Positions 28,155 to 37,688 of a stretch of DNA of 64,000 bases are shown piece after piece. Positions within the stretch are counted from its first letter, which is position 1. Each line of letters opens with the position of its first letter. The notes under the pieces were generated by a model. The model searched no databases. It saw only the letters and a program-made list of their open reading frames with translations, and was not told where the DNA came from. Source of the DNA: Gilvimarinus sp. DA14 (GTDB taxonomy: Bacteria > Pseudomonadota > Gammaproteobacteria > Pseudomonadales > Cellvibrionaceae); assembly GCF_024204685.1 (NCBI RefSeq), contig NZ_CP100350.1, positions 868,001-932,000 on the forward strand, read 5' to 3'. The translations under genes were made by a program, and so were the position numbers.

Positions 28155-28643
28155 TTAGCACTCCAGGCTGTTATCGCGCTGGCGCTCAATCAAAGCCTGA
28201 AACTCACTGCAGAGGCAGGCTAGACTGTCTAGGGTTAATTCGCCCAGCTGTGGCGCATCTAGGTTAGCAAGTGGAATCATGCCTGGTTCCTGCTCTTTTT
28301 CAGGCAGCGCCCAGACAGCTTGATAATGCCCTTTCAGCTCGTAGAGCCAACTCCCCTTGCTGGTAACTAAATTACTCAGCTCTTGTAATTCGGCCGACGT
28401 TTTACCCTGTTGGGAGAGCGCCTGAATAGCTGTGGCCTCGTCCTCCAATGCCGCCAGGTTTTTTACCCCGTAGGTGTTGCTCAGCTCGCGAACATAATGG
28501 TGGTAACCGCACATTAAATGAAACAAGCAGGCATCTATTAAGGCTTTGTGATGCACTTGGTTACGACTACTGGGGGCATCTTGCAACAGCGCCCGGCAGC
28601 AAGCCAGGCGCTGATTAACCAGAGATACCAGTGAAACTGCCAT
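28155..28643 (-). CDS. Conserved protein, DUF6586-like
   Basis: A 162-residue, mostly helical protein that begins eight bases after the topA stop codon, so it is almost certainly co-transcribed with topA. It opens VSLVNQRLACCRALL with the core HHKALIDACLFHLMCGYHHYVREL, a His/Cys-rich helix, and ends FQALIERQRDNSLEC. I associate it with DUF6586, found next to topA in Pseudomonas, from memory and with moderate confidence. There is no enzymatic motif, signal peptide or membrane segment. Confidence 0.72.
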   Translation of the reverse strand: MAVSLVSLVNQRLACCRALLQDAPSSRNQVHHKALIDACLFHLMCGYHHYVRELSNTYGVKNLAALEDEATAIQALSQQGKTSAELQELSNLVTSKGSWLYELKGHYQAVWALPEKEQEPGMIPLANLDAPQLGELTLDSLACLCSEFQALIERQRDNSLEC

Positions 28644-28651
28644 AGATTGTC

Positions 28652-31276
28652 CTATTTATTCGGCATCCACTTACCGCCAGTGTAAAAAGCCTTCCAACCG
28701 GTGGCTTTGCCATCCACTTCAGACTGCACATACTGCTCTTTGGTCTTGCGGCTGAAACGGACCACCGTGGGCACACCGTCCGGATCTTCTGTGGGAGCGG
28801 AAAACAAAAAGGTGTATTTGGGATCAATCTCTTTTTTGTGAGGCAATAACTCGCTGACCAAGGGGGCGCGGGTTTCGCGGTTTTTGGGGAAGCCACTGGC
28901 GGCCAAAAACAAGCCCGAAGCACCGTCGCGCAGTACGTAGGTGTCGTCCACCTTCTGGCACTGCAACTCCGGCATAGGCACAGGGTCCATTTTCGGTGGC
29001 GCGGCCTCGCCATTTTTAAGCAGTTTGCGGGTGTTTTTACACTCTTCGTTAGTGCAGCCAAAGTATTTGCCAAAGCGCCCAGTTTTTAGCTGCATCTCAC
29101 TGCCGCATTTGTCGCACTCAAGGGTTGGTCCCTCATAGCCTTTAAGCTTGAAAGTGCCCTGCTCCACTTCGTAGCCGGGGCAATCTGGATTATTCCCGCA
29201 GATATGTAATTTGCGTTTCTCATCCAGTAAATAGCTGTCCATGGCGCTATTACACAACTTGCAACGACGCTTGGAGCGCAATTGCCGGGATTCGGCTTCT
29301 TCGTCCGCCTCCACATCTACCGCTTCGTCGCCCGAGACCAGGTTCATGGTATTTTTGCAGCGCTCTTTCGGCGGTAAGGCATAACCAGAGCAACCTAAAA
29401 ACACTCCCGTAGAGCCGGTGCGAATCTGCATCGGACGCCCGCATTTGTTGCACTCAATGTCTGTATCGGTAGGCGCGTTGGTACGCATGCCGCCGCGCTC
29501 TTTGCTCTGCGCCTGCTGCAACTTTTTAATAAAGTCAGCGTAGAACTCGTCCAGCAAATCGCGCCAGTTTTTGCCGCCTTCGGCCACCACATCCAGAGAT
29601 TGCTCCATGCTGGCGGTAAACCCATAGTCCATTAAATCTTCAAAGCTTTCATTCAAGCGTTCGGTGACAATATCACCCATTTTCTCGGCGTAAAAACGGC
29701 GGTTCTCTACCCGCACATAGCCGCGATCTTGAATCGTAGAGATAATAGACGCGTAAGTTGAAGGTCGGCCTATGCCGCGTTTTTCCAGCTCTTTTACCAG
29801 GCTCGCCTCACTGTAGCGAGCCGGCGGCTTAGTAAAGTGCTGCGATGGGTCGAGCTTTTGCAGTGGCAGCAAATCACCCACCGCAACCTCCGGCAATACC
29901 ACATCTTCATCTTTTTTGCTGATAGAGGGCATCACCTTGGTAAAACCGTCAAAGCGGATAACTCTACCGCGAGTGCGCAACTCATAGTCACCTGCCACAA
30001 CGGTAATATTGGTGCTGGTGTACTGCGCCGGACTCATCTGACAGGCCACAAACTGCGCCCAAATTAGGGCGTATAGCCGCTCGGCATCGCGGTCCATATT
30101 CTGCAGCTGCGTGGGCATTACCGTAACACTGGAGGGGCGTATAGCTTCGTGAGCCTCCTGCGCCCCCTCTTTGCTGGAATACACATTGGGCGATTCGGGC
30201 AGATATTTTTTGCCAAACTCCTCAGCAATATAATCGCGACATGAGGCTACAGCCTCCTGACTCAAGTTGGTGGAGTCAGTACGCATGTAAGTGATGTAGC
30301 CGGCCTCGTACAAGCGCTGCGCCAGCATCATGGTTTTTTTCACCCCGAAGCTCAGGCGAGTACTGGCGGCCTGCTGCAGGGTGGAGGTGATAAACGGTGC
30401 TGACGGTTTAGACTGAGTTGGCTTATCTTCCCGCGCCTTGACCTCATAACTGGCGTCTTTGAGATCGCTCACCGCGGCCATGGCGTCGGTTTCATTGCCG
30501 GGACGGAAGACCTCTCCGCCTTTCTTTTTTACCTCAAAACGAACGTTATCGCCGCTTTTTGCCGCCAAGTCAGCAAAAATGTTCCAGTATTCCTCGGGAA
30601 TAAATGCGCGAATTTCACGTTCGCGCTCCACCACCAACTTGGCAGCCACAGATTGAACGCGCCCGGCAGAAAGACCGCGGGCAATTTTTTCCCACAGCAG
30701 TGGCGACACCATATAGCCCACTACGCGATCGAGGAAGCGACGCGCCTGCTGAGCATTGACTCGATCCTGATCAATAGGCCCTGGAGCTTTAAAGGCATTT
30801 TGAATGGCTGACTTGGTGATTTCGTTAAACACCACCCGGCGAAAACGCTCGTCATCACCGCCAATAGCCTCGCGCAAGTGCCAGGCAATAGCCTCTCCTT
30901 CGCGGTCCAAATCCGTTGCTAAGTACACGGTATCGGCCTTTTCGGCCAACTGTTTCAGTTCGCTAACGACCTTTTCTTTGCCCGGCAGGATCTCGTAATG
31001 CGCATCCCAGCCGTGCTCCGGGTCTATCCCCATACGATTAATCAGCTGCTTGTGCGCTTTTTCGGCCTGGTACTTTGCTTTCTCATCCGGCGACATTTTG
31101 CGGGTTTTGGCCGCCTGCTTGGCTCGCTCTTTAGGATCGGTTTTTTTAGCGCTGCCACTGGTGGGCAAATCGCGAATATGACCTACGCTGGACTTGACGA
31201 TAAAATCCCGGCCGAGATATTTGTTGATGGTTTTCGCTTTGGCTGGCGACTCTACAATTACCAGAGATTTACCCAT
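28652..31276 (-). CDS. topA: DNA topoisomerase I
   Basis: TopA relaxes negative supercoils through a 5'-phosphotyrosine intermediate. The 874-residue enzyme opens with the TOPRIM motif [19 protein letters not shown] and the acidic [14 protein letters not shown]; the active-site tyrosine is Tyr330 in [11 protein letters not shown]. Then [15 protein letters not shown] and the gate domain follow. The C-terminus has zinc-ribbon repeats: [18 protein letters not shown] and [16 protein letters not shown], each with Cys pairs, and the end ([15 protein letters not shown]) is a lysine-rich tail. It faces the gene at 31620 across a divergent region. Confidence 0.97.
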   Translation of the reverse strand: MGKSLVIVESPAKAKTINKYLGRDFIVKSSVGHIRDLPTSGSAKKTDPKERAKQAAKTRKMSPDEKAKYQAEKAHKQLINRMGIDPEHGWDAHYEILPGKEKVVSELKQLAEKADTVYLATDLDREGEAIAWHLREAIGGDDERFRRVVFNEITKSAIQNAFKAPGPIDQDRVNAQQARRFLDRVVGYMVSPLLWEKIARGLSAGRVQSVAAKLVVEREREIRAFIPEEYWNIFADLAAKSGDNVRFEVKKKGGEVFRPGNETDAMAAVSDLKDASYEVKAREDKPTQSKPSAPFITSTLQQAASTRLSFGVKKTMMLAQRLYEAGYITYMRTDSTNLSQEAVASCRDYIAEEFGKKYLPESPNVYSSKEGAQEAHEAIRPSSVTVMPTQLQNMDRDAERLYALIWAQFVACQMSPAQYTSTNITVVAGDYELRTRGRVIRFDGFTKVMPSISKKDEDVVLPEVAVGDLLPLQKLDPSQHFTKPPARYSEASLVKELEKRGIGRPSTYASIISTIQDRGYVRVENRRFYAEKMGDIVTERLNESFEDLMDYGFTASMEQSLDVVAEGGKNWRDLLDEFYADFIKKLQQAQSKERGGMRTNAPTDTDIECNKCGRPMQIRTGSTGVFLGCSGYALPPKERCKNTMNLVSGDEAVDVEADEEAESRQLRSKRRCKLCNSAMDSYLLDEKRKLHICGNNPDCPGYEVEQGTFKLKGYEGPTLECDKCGSEMQLKTGRFGKYFGCTNEECKNTRKLLKNGEAAPPKMDPVPMPELQCQKVDDTYVLRDGASGLFLAASGFPKNRETRAPLVSELLPHKKEIDPKYTFLFSAPTEDPDGVPTVVRFSRKTKEQYVQSEVDGKATGWKAFYTGGKWMPNK

Positions 31277-31619
31277 ATGCGCTCAATATTCCTTGTCTCA
31301 TTCGGTCAGAAGTTGCGCTTTTGCGTCTAAAGCGTAGGCGGTGCTCAGGCCTTCAACAAGCCAAACGGCCGCCGCGAGGTGGGCATATATAAGTCCTGCG
31401 AGAGCCAGGGTCAAGCGAGCAGCGATGAATTTTTTCTCCCTGCAGGTGAAAAAATGGTATTTTATACGCCATATAAGCGGGACTTTTGCCACCGCCGCAA
31501 CAAAGGGTATTGAAGCCCTATCCCACTGAAATACATATAATTTCTGCAATCAATTGAGCGAGCCAAGCGAGCCCATTGAGATTAAAAATGAAAAAAGCGC
31601 AATTTTTTAGGAATTTTCA
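31277..31619. other. 343-base divergent intergenic region upstream of topA
   Basis: I see no supported gene here; short open frames lack ribosome binding sites and family signals. On the plus strand TTGAAG (31510-31515) and TATAAT (31536-31541) look like promoter elements for the downstream coiled-coil gene but are 20 bases apart; TACATA at 31532-31537 gives a 16-base spacing instead. An A/T-rich stretch (31420-31470) could carry the topA promoter. The plus-strand gene has AGGAATTTTCA before its ATG. Confidence 0.4.
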
Positions 31620-32348
31620 ATGACTGCACTGGCGCTCATTGCACTTATCACCATTGCACTAGTGGCGCTCGCAGCGGTTAACGCAATTAATGTTCGCCAG
31701 CAGCAGCTCAAGCAATTGGCGCGTCGGCGCGAGCAGCTTTATCAAACTCTGGAACAGACCGAAGAAGCCCTGGAAGCCTGTTTGCAAGCCGTGGAAAGCA
31801 CCGCTACATGCAGCGAGATTGCGCGTGAAAAATGCGCGCTTCTGGAAGCGCTGCTAGAGACTGAACAACAAAACCCGGAACCTCTGAAAACGCGCCTGGC
31901 GAAAGCTCAGGCGCAACTGCAGCAGCTGAGCTCTGGACTTTCCGAGCGCGAGCTAAACCGTTTGTGCCACAGCGACTCCGAAATCAAAATGCTTCAGGGC
32001 AAACTCCTGCACGCCTTGCGCCACATACAACGCCGCCACGCAGAGAACCACTTAACACCTGAAAAATACCTGGAACACTGCAATCAGATCGAGTGGGCGA
32101 GGCTGATGATAAGCGTATTATCGCTGGTGGGAGCAGGCTACTTGGCCAGAGATAATGAGCAGCAAATCAGTGCTATCAATTACTTTCGCAAGGCCCAGGA
32201 GCTACTACAGGGCTCGCAGCACCCAGACTCCAGACGCCTACCTCTGATTCGCGAAATAAGCCAGCTGATGCAACAGAATATTCTTTATCTTAGCGACGAA
32301 TTCTTTCCCGAGTACACCAGCGAGCTCACCGAGCAAGTCGCAGAGTAA
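31620..32348 (+). CDS. Membrane-anchored coiled-coil protein of unknown function
   Basis: A 242-residue protein with one N-terminal transmembrane helix (LALIALITIALVALAAVNAI), then long charged helices with heptad-like patterns (RQQQLKQLARRREQLYQTLEQ, residues 25-70, and KTRLAKAQAQLQQLSSGLS, about 98-117), and a TPR-like helical region near the end (AINYFRKAQELLQGSQHPDS). It is therefore an inner-membrane anchored cytoplasmic coiled-coil protein, in appearance like EnvC-unrelated scaffolds or TPR adaptors. I do not recognise a family. Its ATG has AGGA at the right distance. Confidence 0.72.
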   Translation: MTALALIALITIALVALAAVNAINVRQQQLKQLARRREQLYQTLEQTEEALEACLQAVESTATCSEIAREKCALLEALLETEQQNPEPLKTRLAKAQAQLQQLSSGLSERELNRLCHSDSEIKMLQGKLLHALRHIQRRHAENHLTPEKYLEHCNQIEWARLMISVLSLVGAGYLARDNEQQISAINYFRKAQELLQGSQHPDSRRLPLIREISQLMQQNILYLSDEFFPEYTSELTEQVAE

Positions 32349-32365
32349 GCGACCGCCGGAAGCTG

Positions 32366-32860
32366 TTAACCCCGGATTAACTCGGCATTTTCGGCCTTCG
32401 CCAAAGCCGTTAAAAAGCCCCTTAAACTGTCAACATCCGCCTCTGCAAAGCTCTCATGCCAAGCCACGGAGAGCTCCCCCGATGCACTGGTAACGGCTGC
32501 CACCCGCTTAGACAAGGTGGGTAAATAAGCGCATAGAAAGTCCTCCGTCGCGCTGGCAGCGCGCCCCTGGGTAAAGTGCCAGTATTGCGCCAAGTGGGAT
32601 TCGTGGCTAAAAGGCGCGCGCCGCAGCGCCCACGCCTCCCCGTTTTTAACTTTTACCGAGTAGGTCGGCAACAGTGGCGGCTCTTCCAGGTCGGTTGCGA
32701 TTCGCGGCACGCGTCTGACGCTGACGCCGAGCCCTTGCTTGAAGGCATAGGCGCGAATCGCTTCACGTTTTTTTTGCGCTGGCGATGGCCGCATCATCGC
32801 CACAGGCCCGATAACCATTGCTGCGACCAGAAGCATAATAATGATTGTGATTGTATTCAT
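32366..32860 (-). CDS. Membrane-anchored hypothetical protein
   Basis: A 164-residue protein with an N-terminal transmembrane helix (ITIIIMLLVAAMVIGPVAMM) followed by a cytosolic-like domain rich in charged residues (RPSPAQKKREAIRAYAFKQGLGV). The remaining sequence (YSVKVKNGEAWALRRAPF...GELSVAWHESFAEADV) suggests an alpha/beta fold. I do not recognise a family. The chosen start is the second in-frame ATG because it begins right at the hydrophobic segment; an earlier start adds 22 residues. It converges with the coiled-coil gene, only 17 bases apart. Confidence 0.65.
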   Translation of the reverse strand: MNTITIIIMLLVAAMVIGPVAMMRPSPAQKKREAIRAYAFKQGLGVSVRRVPRIATDLEEPPLLPTYSVKVKNGEAWALRRAPFSHESHLAQYWHFTQGRAASATEDFLCAYLPTLSKRVAAVTSASGELSVAWHESFAEADVDSLRGFLTALAKAENAELIRG

Positions 32861-33022
32861 ATTCAGGCTAAATCTTTTTGGTAAATTCTTGTTGCCAAGT
32901 GAAGTGGCGAGGCTGAACTCAAACACGCCGAGCTATTTTAGTCAGTTCGGCGATCAATAAGGCTGGCGATTTGTCCCAGAATCATCCAAAATTTTAATAA
33001 TCCGCAGCGAAAGGAGAATGTT

Positions 33023-33463
33023 ATGACCGCCTACCAACACATTCTGGTGGGGCTGGACTTAACCGAAGAGTGCCCCCAAATTCTGCAAAAAGCCGCGGCT
33101 TTGGCCCAGGTTTGCGGCGCAAAGCTGACGGTGGCCCATGTGATTGAGCCACTTACCTTTGCCTACGGCGGCGATATGCCCATCGATCTTTCTGAAGTGC
33201 AGGACCAATTGCAAATTAAGGCCGAGCAAGAACTTATGCGCCTAATTCGCAATGCCGATTGCACGGTAGAGCAAGAGCACGTTCTGGTGGGCCAAGCCGC
33301 CACAGAGCTGCATCACCTGGCCAAGCAAATCAACGCCGATCTAATCGCGGTGGGCAGCCACGGGCGTAAAGGTTTTGCCTTGCTTCTAGGCTCTACCTCC
33401 AACAGTGTGCTGCACGGCGCTGGCTGCGATGTGCTGGCCATTCGCGTCAGCGGCAACGACTAA
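33023..33463 (+). CDS. Universal stress protein (UspA family)
   Basis: A single USP domain of 146 residues. YQHILVGLDLTEECPQILQKA and KLTVAHVIEPLTFAYGGDM show the beta-alpha N-terminus, and the nucleotide-binding loop is VGSHGRKGFALLLGSTSNSV, containing the G-x2-G-x9-G-S signature of ATP-binding members. It follows AAGGAG ideally spaced before the ATG. The stop codon overlaps that of the convergent uup gene by four bases (CTAA). Confidence 0.93.
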   Translation: MTAYQHILVGLDLTEECPQILQKAAALAQVCGAKLTVAHVIEPLTFAYGGDMPIDLSEVQDQLQIKAEQELMRLIRNADCTVEQEHVLVGQAATELHHLAKQINADLIAVGSHGRKGFALLLGSTSNSVLHGAGCDVLAIRVSGND

Positions 33464-35370
33464 CCGCCCATATCTTCAAGCTCCGCCCAGCGCTCGTAGC
33501 AGTTGTCGAGCGCCTCTTGAGTGGCGGCCATAGACTGCATATGAGCCTCAATGGCCACTGGATCGCCACTGTAAAAAGCATCGCCACTGGCGGTAGCTTG
33601 CAGGGCTTCCAGTTCAGTTTCTAAACGCTCGATTTCATCGGGAAGCGCGTCGAATTCGCGCTGCAGTTTATAGGAAAGCTTCTTTTTCTCTTTGCCTTTG
33701 GCAATAGTGGTTGCCGGTATTTGCACTTCTTGCTGCTCGAACTTTGCGGCGGCTTGTGTTTGCGGTTCACGCCACTTACCGCCCTGACGCAGCCAATCGT
33801 CGTAACCACCGACATACTCACGTACCTGACCACCACCTTCAAAGGCGATAGTGCTGGTAACTAGGTTATTGAGAAAAGCCCGATCATGACTGACCAGCAA
33901 CACAGTGCCGCTAAATTGTGTCAAAACCTCTTCCAACAGTTCCAGGGTTTCTACATCCAGGTCGTTGGTAGGTTCATCCAGCACCAGAATATTGGCAGAC
34001 TTACTGAACAGCTTGGCCAGCAAAACACGGTTCCGCTCTCCCCCAGACAGGGCCTTAACCGGCGTACGAGCCCGTTCGCCAGAGAACAAAAAATCGCTTA
34101 AATAAGAAATAATATGTTTGGATTTACCGGCTAGCTCAATGGTATCGCGCCCCTCAGATACATTATCCACGGCGCTTTTCTCTAAATCCAACTGATCGCG
34201 CAACTGATCAAAATAGGCCACGGTTAAATTTGTACCTAGCTTAATGCGCCCCGCATCCGGCTCCAATTGCCCCAGAATCAGCTTAAGCAAGGTACTCTTA
34301 CCCGCACCATTGGGACCGATAAGACCGATGCGATCGCCGCGTAAAATGCGGCAACTAAAGTCAGAGACGATAGGTTTGTCTTGATAAGAGAAGCTCACCC
34401 CATCTAGCTCAGCCACCAGCTTGCCCGACAGCCCCGCCTCGGCCAGTTCAAAGTTGGCGTTACCCTGCTGCACCCGGCGCGCCTTGTGCTCTTCGCGCAT
34501 CGCTTTGAGCGCCCTTACCCGCCCCTCGTTGCGGGTGCGCCTGGCTTTGATGCCCTGGCGAATCCACACTTCTTCCTGGGCGAGCTTTTTGTCAAACAGC
34601 TCATTATGTCGAGCCTCTTCAGCAAGCACCCGCTCGCGGTACTCGAGAAAGCTGCGGTAATCCCCTTTCCAGGTGCGCAGGTGGCCACGATCCAGCTCGG
34701 CAATATGCGTCGCCACCTTTTGCAGTAATGCCCGGTCGTGGGTAATAAAGACGATGGCTCCGGCGAAATTAATCAGCTCGTTTTCCAGCCACTCGATAGC
34801 GGCAACGTCCAGATGGTTGGTGGGCTCATCCAGCATAAGCACATCCGGCTCAATTACCAGTGCTTGCGCCAATGCTACCCGGCGGCGCCAGCCCCCGGAC
34901 AGAGCCGACATGGGCGTAGCGCCGTTTAAGTCCAGACGCGTTAGCACCGTTTCCACCCGCGTTTGCAGGCTCCAGCCGTCTACCGCCTCCAGCTCACTTT
35001 GTACGCGGGCCAGTTTTTCTACCCAGTCGTCACCGCGCTCCGACTCACTTACTTCGGTGAGGTGGTAATAGCGGCTTAGCAGCTCGCCCGCCTCGGGCAG
35101 CCCCGAGGCCACCACATCAAACACACTTTGGCCATTGGCATCGGGCAAATCTTGCGCCAAACGGGCAATTCGCACGCCGCGGTCAACAATGACCGCCCCG
35201 CCATCCAGGCTCACCTCACCGTCAAGCACCTTTAAAAAGCTCGATTTACCTGCGCCGTTGCGGCCAATAAGACACCAGCGCTCGCCCCGTTCAAGGGCGA
35301 AGTCCACCTTATCCAGAAGTATCTGTAAGCCGTAGTTCAACTCGGCTTTATCTACCGTCAAAAGAGCCAT
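33460..35370 (-). CDS. uup: ABC-F family ATPase Uup
   Basis: Uup is a cytoplasmic ABC-F ATPase with two nucleotide-binding domains and no membrane segment, linked to ribosome function and to suppressing transposon excision. Domain 1 shows GRNGAGKSSFLKVL, LSGGWRRRVALAQAL and VLMLDEPTNHLD; domain 2 shows GPNGAGKSTLLKLI, LSGGERNRVLLAKLF and ILVLDEPTNDLD. Between the domains is the charged linker (RQGIKARRTRNEGRVRALKA), and the last 100 residues are the coiled-coil DNA-binding tail (KLSYKLQREFDALPDEIERL). The 636-residue length is typical. GAGGTGAT precedes the ATG. Confidence 0.95.
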   Translation of the reverse strand: MALLTVDKAELNYGLQILLDKVDFALERGERWCLIGRNGAGKSSFLKVLDGEVSLDGGAVIVDRGVRIARLAQDLPDANGQSVFDVVASGLPEAGELLSRYYHLTEVSESERGDDWVEKLARVQSELEAVDGWSLQTRVETVLTRLDLNGATPMSALSGGWRRRVALAQALVIEPDVLMLDEPTNHLDVAAIEWLENELINFAGAIVFITHDRALLQKVATHIAELDRGHLRTWKGDYRSFLEYRERVLAEEARHNELFDKKLAQEEVWIRQGIKARRTRNEGRVRALKAMREEHKARRVQQGNANFELAEAGLSGKLVAELDGVSFSYQDKPIVSDFSCRILRGDRIGLIGPNGAGKSTLLKLILGQLEPDAGRIKLGTNLTVAYFDQLRDQLDLEKSAVDNVSEGRDTIELAGKSKHIISYLSDFLFSGERARTPVKALSGGERNRVLLAKLFSKSANILVLDEPTNDLDVETLELLEEVLTQFSGTVLLVSHDRAFLNNLVTSTIAFEGGGQVREYVGGYDDWLRQGGKWREPQTQAAAKFEQQEVQIPATTIAKGKEKKKLSYKLQREFDALPDEIERLETELEALQATASGDAFYSGDPVAIEAHMQSMAATQEALDNCYERWAELEDMGG

Positions 35371-35443
35371 ATCACCTCTATGTTTGCACCGGAATCGACC
35401 GACTGGTTATAACCAAAAATCAATCGTTTAGAAGATGTTGCTG

Positions 35444-35461
35444 AAGTGAGCTATATCACTT
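35444..35461. promoter_or_regulatory. CRP/Vfr-like dyad between uup and slt
   Basis: AAGTGA-GCTATA-TCACTT is a perfect dyad with the GTGA-N6-TCAC core of a CRP-family site. It sits 74 bases before the uup start and 180 bases before slt, in a 270-base A/T-rich divergent region (35371-35640) in which I see no gene. I cannot say which gene it would control, and no consensus promoter can be placed with confidence. Confidence 0.45.
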
Positions 35462-35640
35462 AATAAAGTTTGCATTCAGCATAAAAAAAGTGGCAGCATA
35501 TTACCGTTAATTAGCCTTTGCAGACAGCCTGCAGGCGACATTTAAAGTCAGTGCACCGCCTTTAATAACAATAAACTCACAGCACTTAAGGGCCACAACC
35601 GGCTCTTCACAGTCGTTGATGCATCACGCACGAGGTAAAT

Positions 35641-37632
35641 ATGCGGCTATTCAACCCAGGACGCCATAATCGCCTAAGGACATATCGGCTCAGCTCATAT
35701 ATCGGCACCTGTGTGCTCGGTTTTGCCCTGTCTGTCACCCTAGCATCGGCGACAGAGGCACCACCAAGCGCCATTAGTGATAAATCCGAACAGCGTAAAA
35801 CCTATGCTGAGGCGCAGCAGGCACTGGGTCAAAGTCGCTATAGCGAATACCGTAATTTGGTGCAGCAGCTTGAGCACTACCCGCTCAAACCCTATCTGGA
35901 ATACCGGTATATCACCCGGCGTTTATCGCGTGTGAGTAACAACGAAATCGATCAGTTTTTGGCAGAATATCCAGGCTCTTACCTGGCCGACAAGCTGGAG
36001 CGGCTGTGGGTGGAAAAATTGGCAGAAAACCGCCAGTGGGACGATGTGATTCGCTACTACCGCGCCGACAACAGCACCACGTCGCTGCAGTGCTTGGCCC
36101 TTCGTGCGCGCCTTAATACCGGTGATAAAAGCGCTTTGGAAGAAGTCGCCCCGCTTTGGAACGTATCGCGCTCGCAGCCCAACGAGTGCGATCCGGTATT
36201 CGCCGCTTGGATGGACGCCGGCTTACTGGACGACGCAATAGCCTGGCAGAGATTTGAAAAAACCATGCAGGCGCGCCAGCGCTCGCTGGCGCGCTACATC
36301 AGCCGACAGATGACCCCCGCCGTACAAAAACAGGCCGATCTCTACTACGACGTAGACGCGAACCCCCGCCTGTTAAAGGATATGACACGCTTTAGCGAGC
36401 AGAGCGAGCGCATGCAGAGCATTATCCTAAACGGCCTGCAACGTCTGTCCCTGCGCGACGCCAAGCTGGCCATTGAGCTGTGGCACAAATACGACGCGCA
36501 GCAGTTATTTGCCGATCAGGCGCGCATCGACACGCAGCGCTATATTGCCGTGCGTTTACTGCGTCAGGGATACACAGACGATGCCGAAGCGTTACTTGCC
36601 TCTACACCAGCGCTCAGTACTGAAACCGTCACCGAATGGTTGATCCGTGATGCCCTGCGTAAACAGGATTGGCCGCGAGTACAAAAGTGGATTGCGCAAC
36701 TGCCCAGCGACGAGCAAAACAGTGAGCGCTGGCGCTACTGGCAAGCGCGCGCCCTCTTACAAACCAGCGATGATACAGACAAAGCCCAGCAGCTTTACAC
36801 CCAGGTTGCACAAACGCGCTCCTTTTACGGCTTTTTAGCCGCCGACATCCTTAAACAGGACTATGAGCTGGTCGACAAACCCGTGCAAATCGCCCCACCC
36901 GTGACCGAACTGGTCGCGGAAAATCCGGGTGTTGTACGGGCCAAAGAGCTGTTTATTATCGGCGAAAACCTGAACGCGCGGCGCGAGTGGTACCACACTA
37001 CCCGCTCTATGAGCGAACCCGAGGTTATCGCCGCTGGCAAGCTGGCCGAGAGCTGGGGCTGGCATCGCAATGGTATTCAGGCCATGATTCAAGCGAGCTA
37101 CTGGGACGATTTACAAACCCGCTTCCCCATCGCCTATCGTGAGCATGTGGACATCACAGCCAAAGAAACGGCGATTGCGCCACACCTTCTGTACGCTATT
37201 GCCCGCCAGGAGAGCGCATTTACCCCAGATGCCCGCTCTTCCGCTGGTGCTCTGGGCTTAATGCAGCTGCTGCCCTCAACAGCCAAACAAACTGCGCATC
37301 GCTCGGGGATGAGCTTTTCAACCTACGACCTACTAAAGCCGGAAACCAATATCGCCCTGGGAGGGCGCTATTTAGGCCAACTGCTTAACGAGTTTAACGG
37401 CAATCGCATTCTCGCCGCCGCGGCATACAACGCTGGCCCCAACCGGGTGAAAAAATGGTTAAACAAGGATCAGGCAACGCAACTGCCTTTTGATATTTGG
37501 ATTGAGACCATTCCCTACCGCGAAACGCGCGGCTACGTGCAGAATGTCTTGGCCTACTCTGTGATTTACGGCTATCGGCTGGGAGAAAAGCTCCCTTTCA
37601 TTACCCCGGGCGAAGCGGATAAATCTCTGTAA
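35641..37632 (+). CDS. slt: Soluble lytic murein transglycosylase
   Basis: Slt cleaves peptidoglycan glycan strands in the periplasm, forming 1,6-anhydro products. A signal peptide (YIGTCVLGFALSVTLASATEA) is followed by a large alpha-superhelical ring domain (about residues 50-480) and the C-terminal lysozyme-like catalytic domain. There the sequence LLYAIARQESAFTPDARSSAGALGL has the catalytic Glu524, with GLMQLLPSTAK, AYNAGPNRVKKW and ETRGYVQNVLAY further on. At 663 residues it is close to the E. coli enzyme (645). GAGGTAAAT precedes the ATG. Confidence 0.96.
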   Translation: MRLFNPGRHNRLRTYRLSSYIGTCVLGFALSVTLASATEAPPSAISDKSEQRKTYAEAQQALGQSRYSEYRNLVQQLEHYPLKPYLEYRYITRRLSRVSNNEIDQFLAEYPGSYLADKLERLWVEKLAENRQWDDVIRYYRADNSTTSLQCLALRARLNTGDKSALEEVAPLWNVSRSQPNECDPVFAAWMDAGLLDDAIAWQRFEKTMQARQRSLARYISRQMTPAVQKQADLYYDVDANPRLLKDMTRFSEQSERMQSIILNGLQRLSLRDAKLAIELWHKYDAQQLFADQARIDTQRYIAVRLLRQGYTDDAEALLASTPALSTETVTEWLIRDALRKQDWPRVQKWIAQLPSDEQNSERWRYWQARALLQTSDDTDKAQQLYTQVAQTRSFYGFLAADILKQDYELVDKPVQIAPPVTELVAENPGVVRAKELFIIGENLNARREWYHTTRSMSEPEVIAAGKLAESWGWHRNGIQAMIQASYWDDLQTRFPIAYREHVDITAKETAIAPHLLYAIARQESAFTPDARSSAGALGLMQLLPSTAKQTAHRSGMSFSTYDLLKPETNIALGGRYLGQLLNEFNGNRILAAAAYNAGPNRVKKWLNKDQATQLPFDIWIETIPYRETRGYVQNVLAYSVIYGYRLGEKLPFITPGEADKSL

Positions 37633-37642
37633 CCAATTGCCA

Positions 37643-37667
37643 TGCCGGTGGCGTGAAGCCACTGGCA
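37643..37667. terminator. Hairpin between convergent slt and cheV
   Basis: TGCCGGTGGC-GTGAA-GCCACTGGCA forms a 10-base stem (one G-U pair) with a 5-base loop in the 56-base gap between two convergent stop codons. A short AATTT follows on the slt side and GGCAATTGG on the other. It probably ends transcription from slt, with weaker action on cheV. Confidence 0.6.
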
Positions 37668-37688
37668 CAATTTCCCTGCCCTGCAGCG

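Noticed and set aside
31298-31549. Minus-strand 83-codon frame upstream of topA
   Set aside because: No ribosome binding site and a jumbled composition; it would fill the promoter region of topA and the divergent gene.
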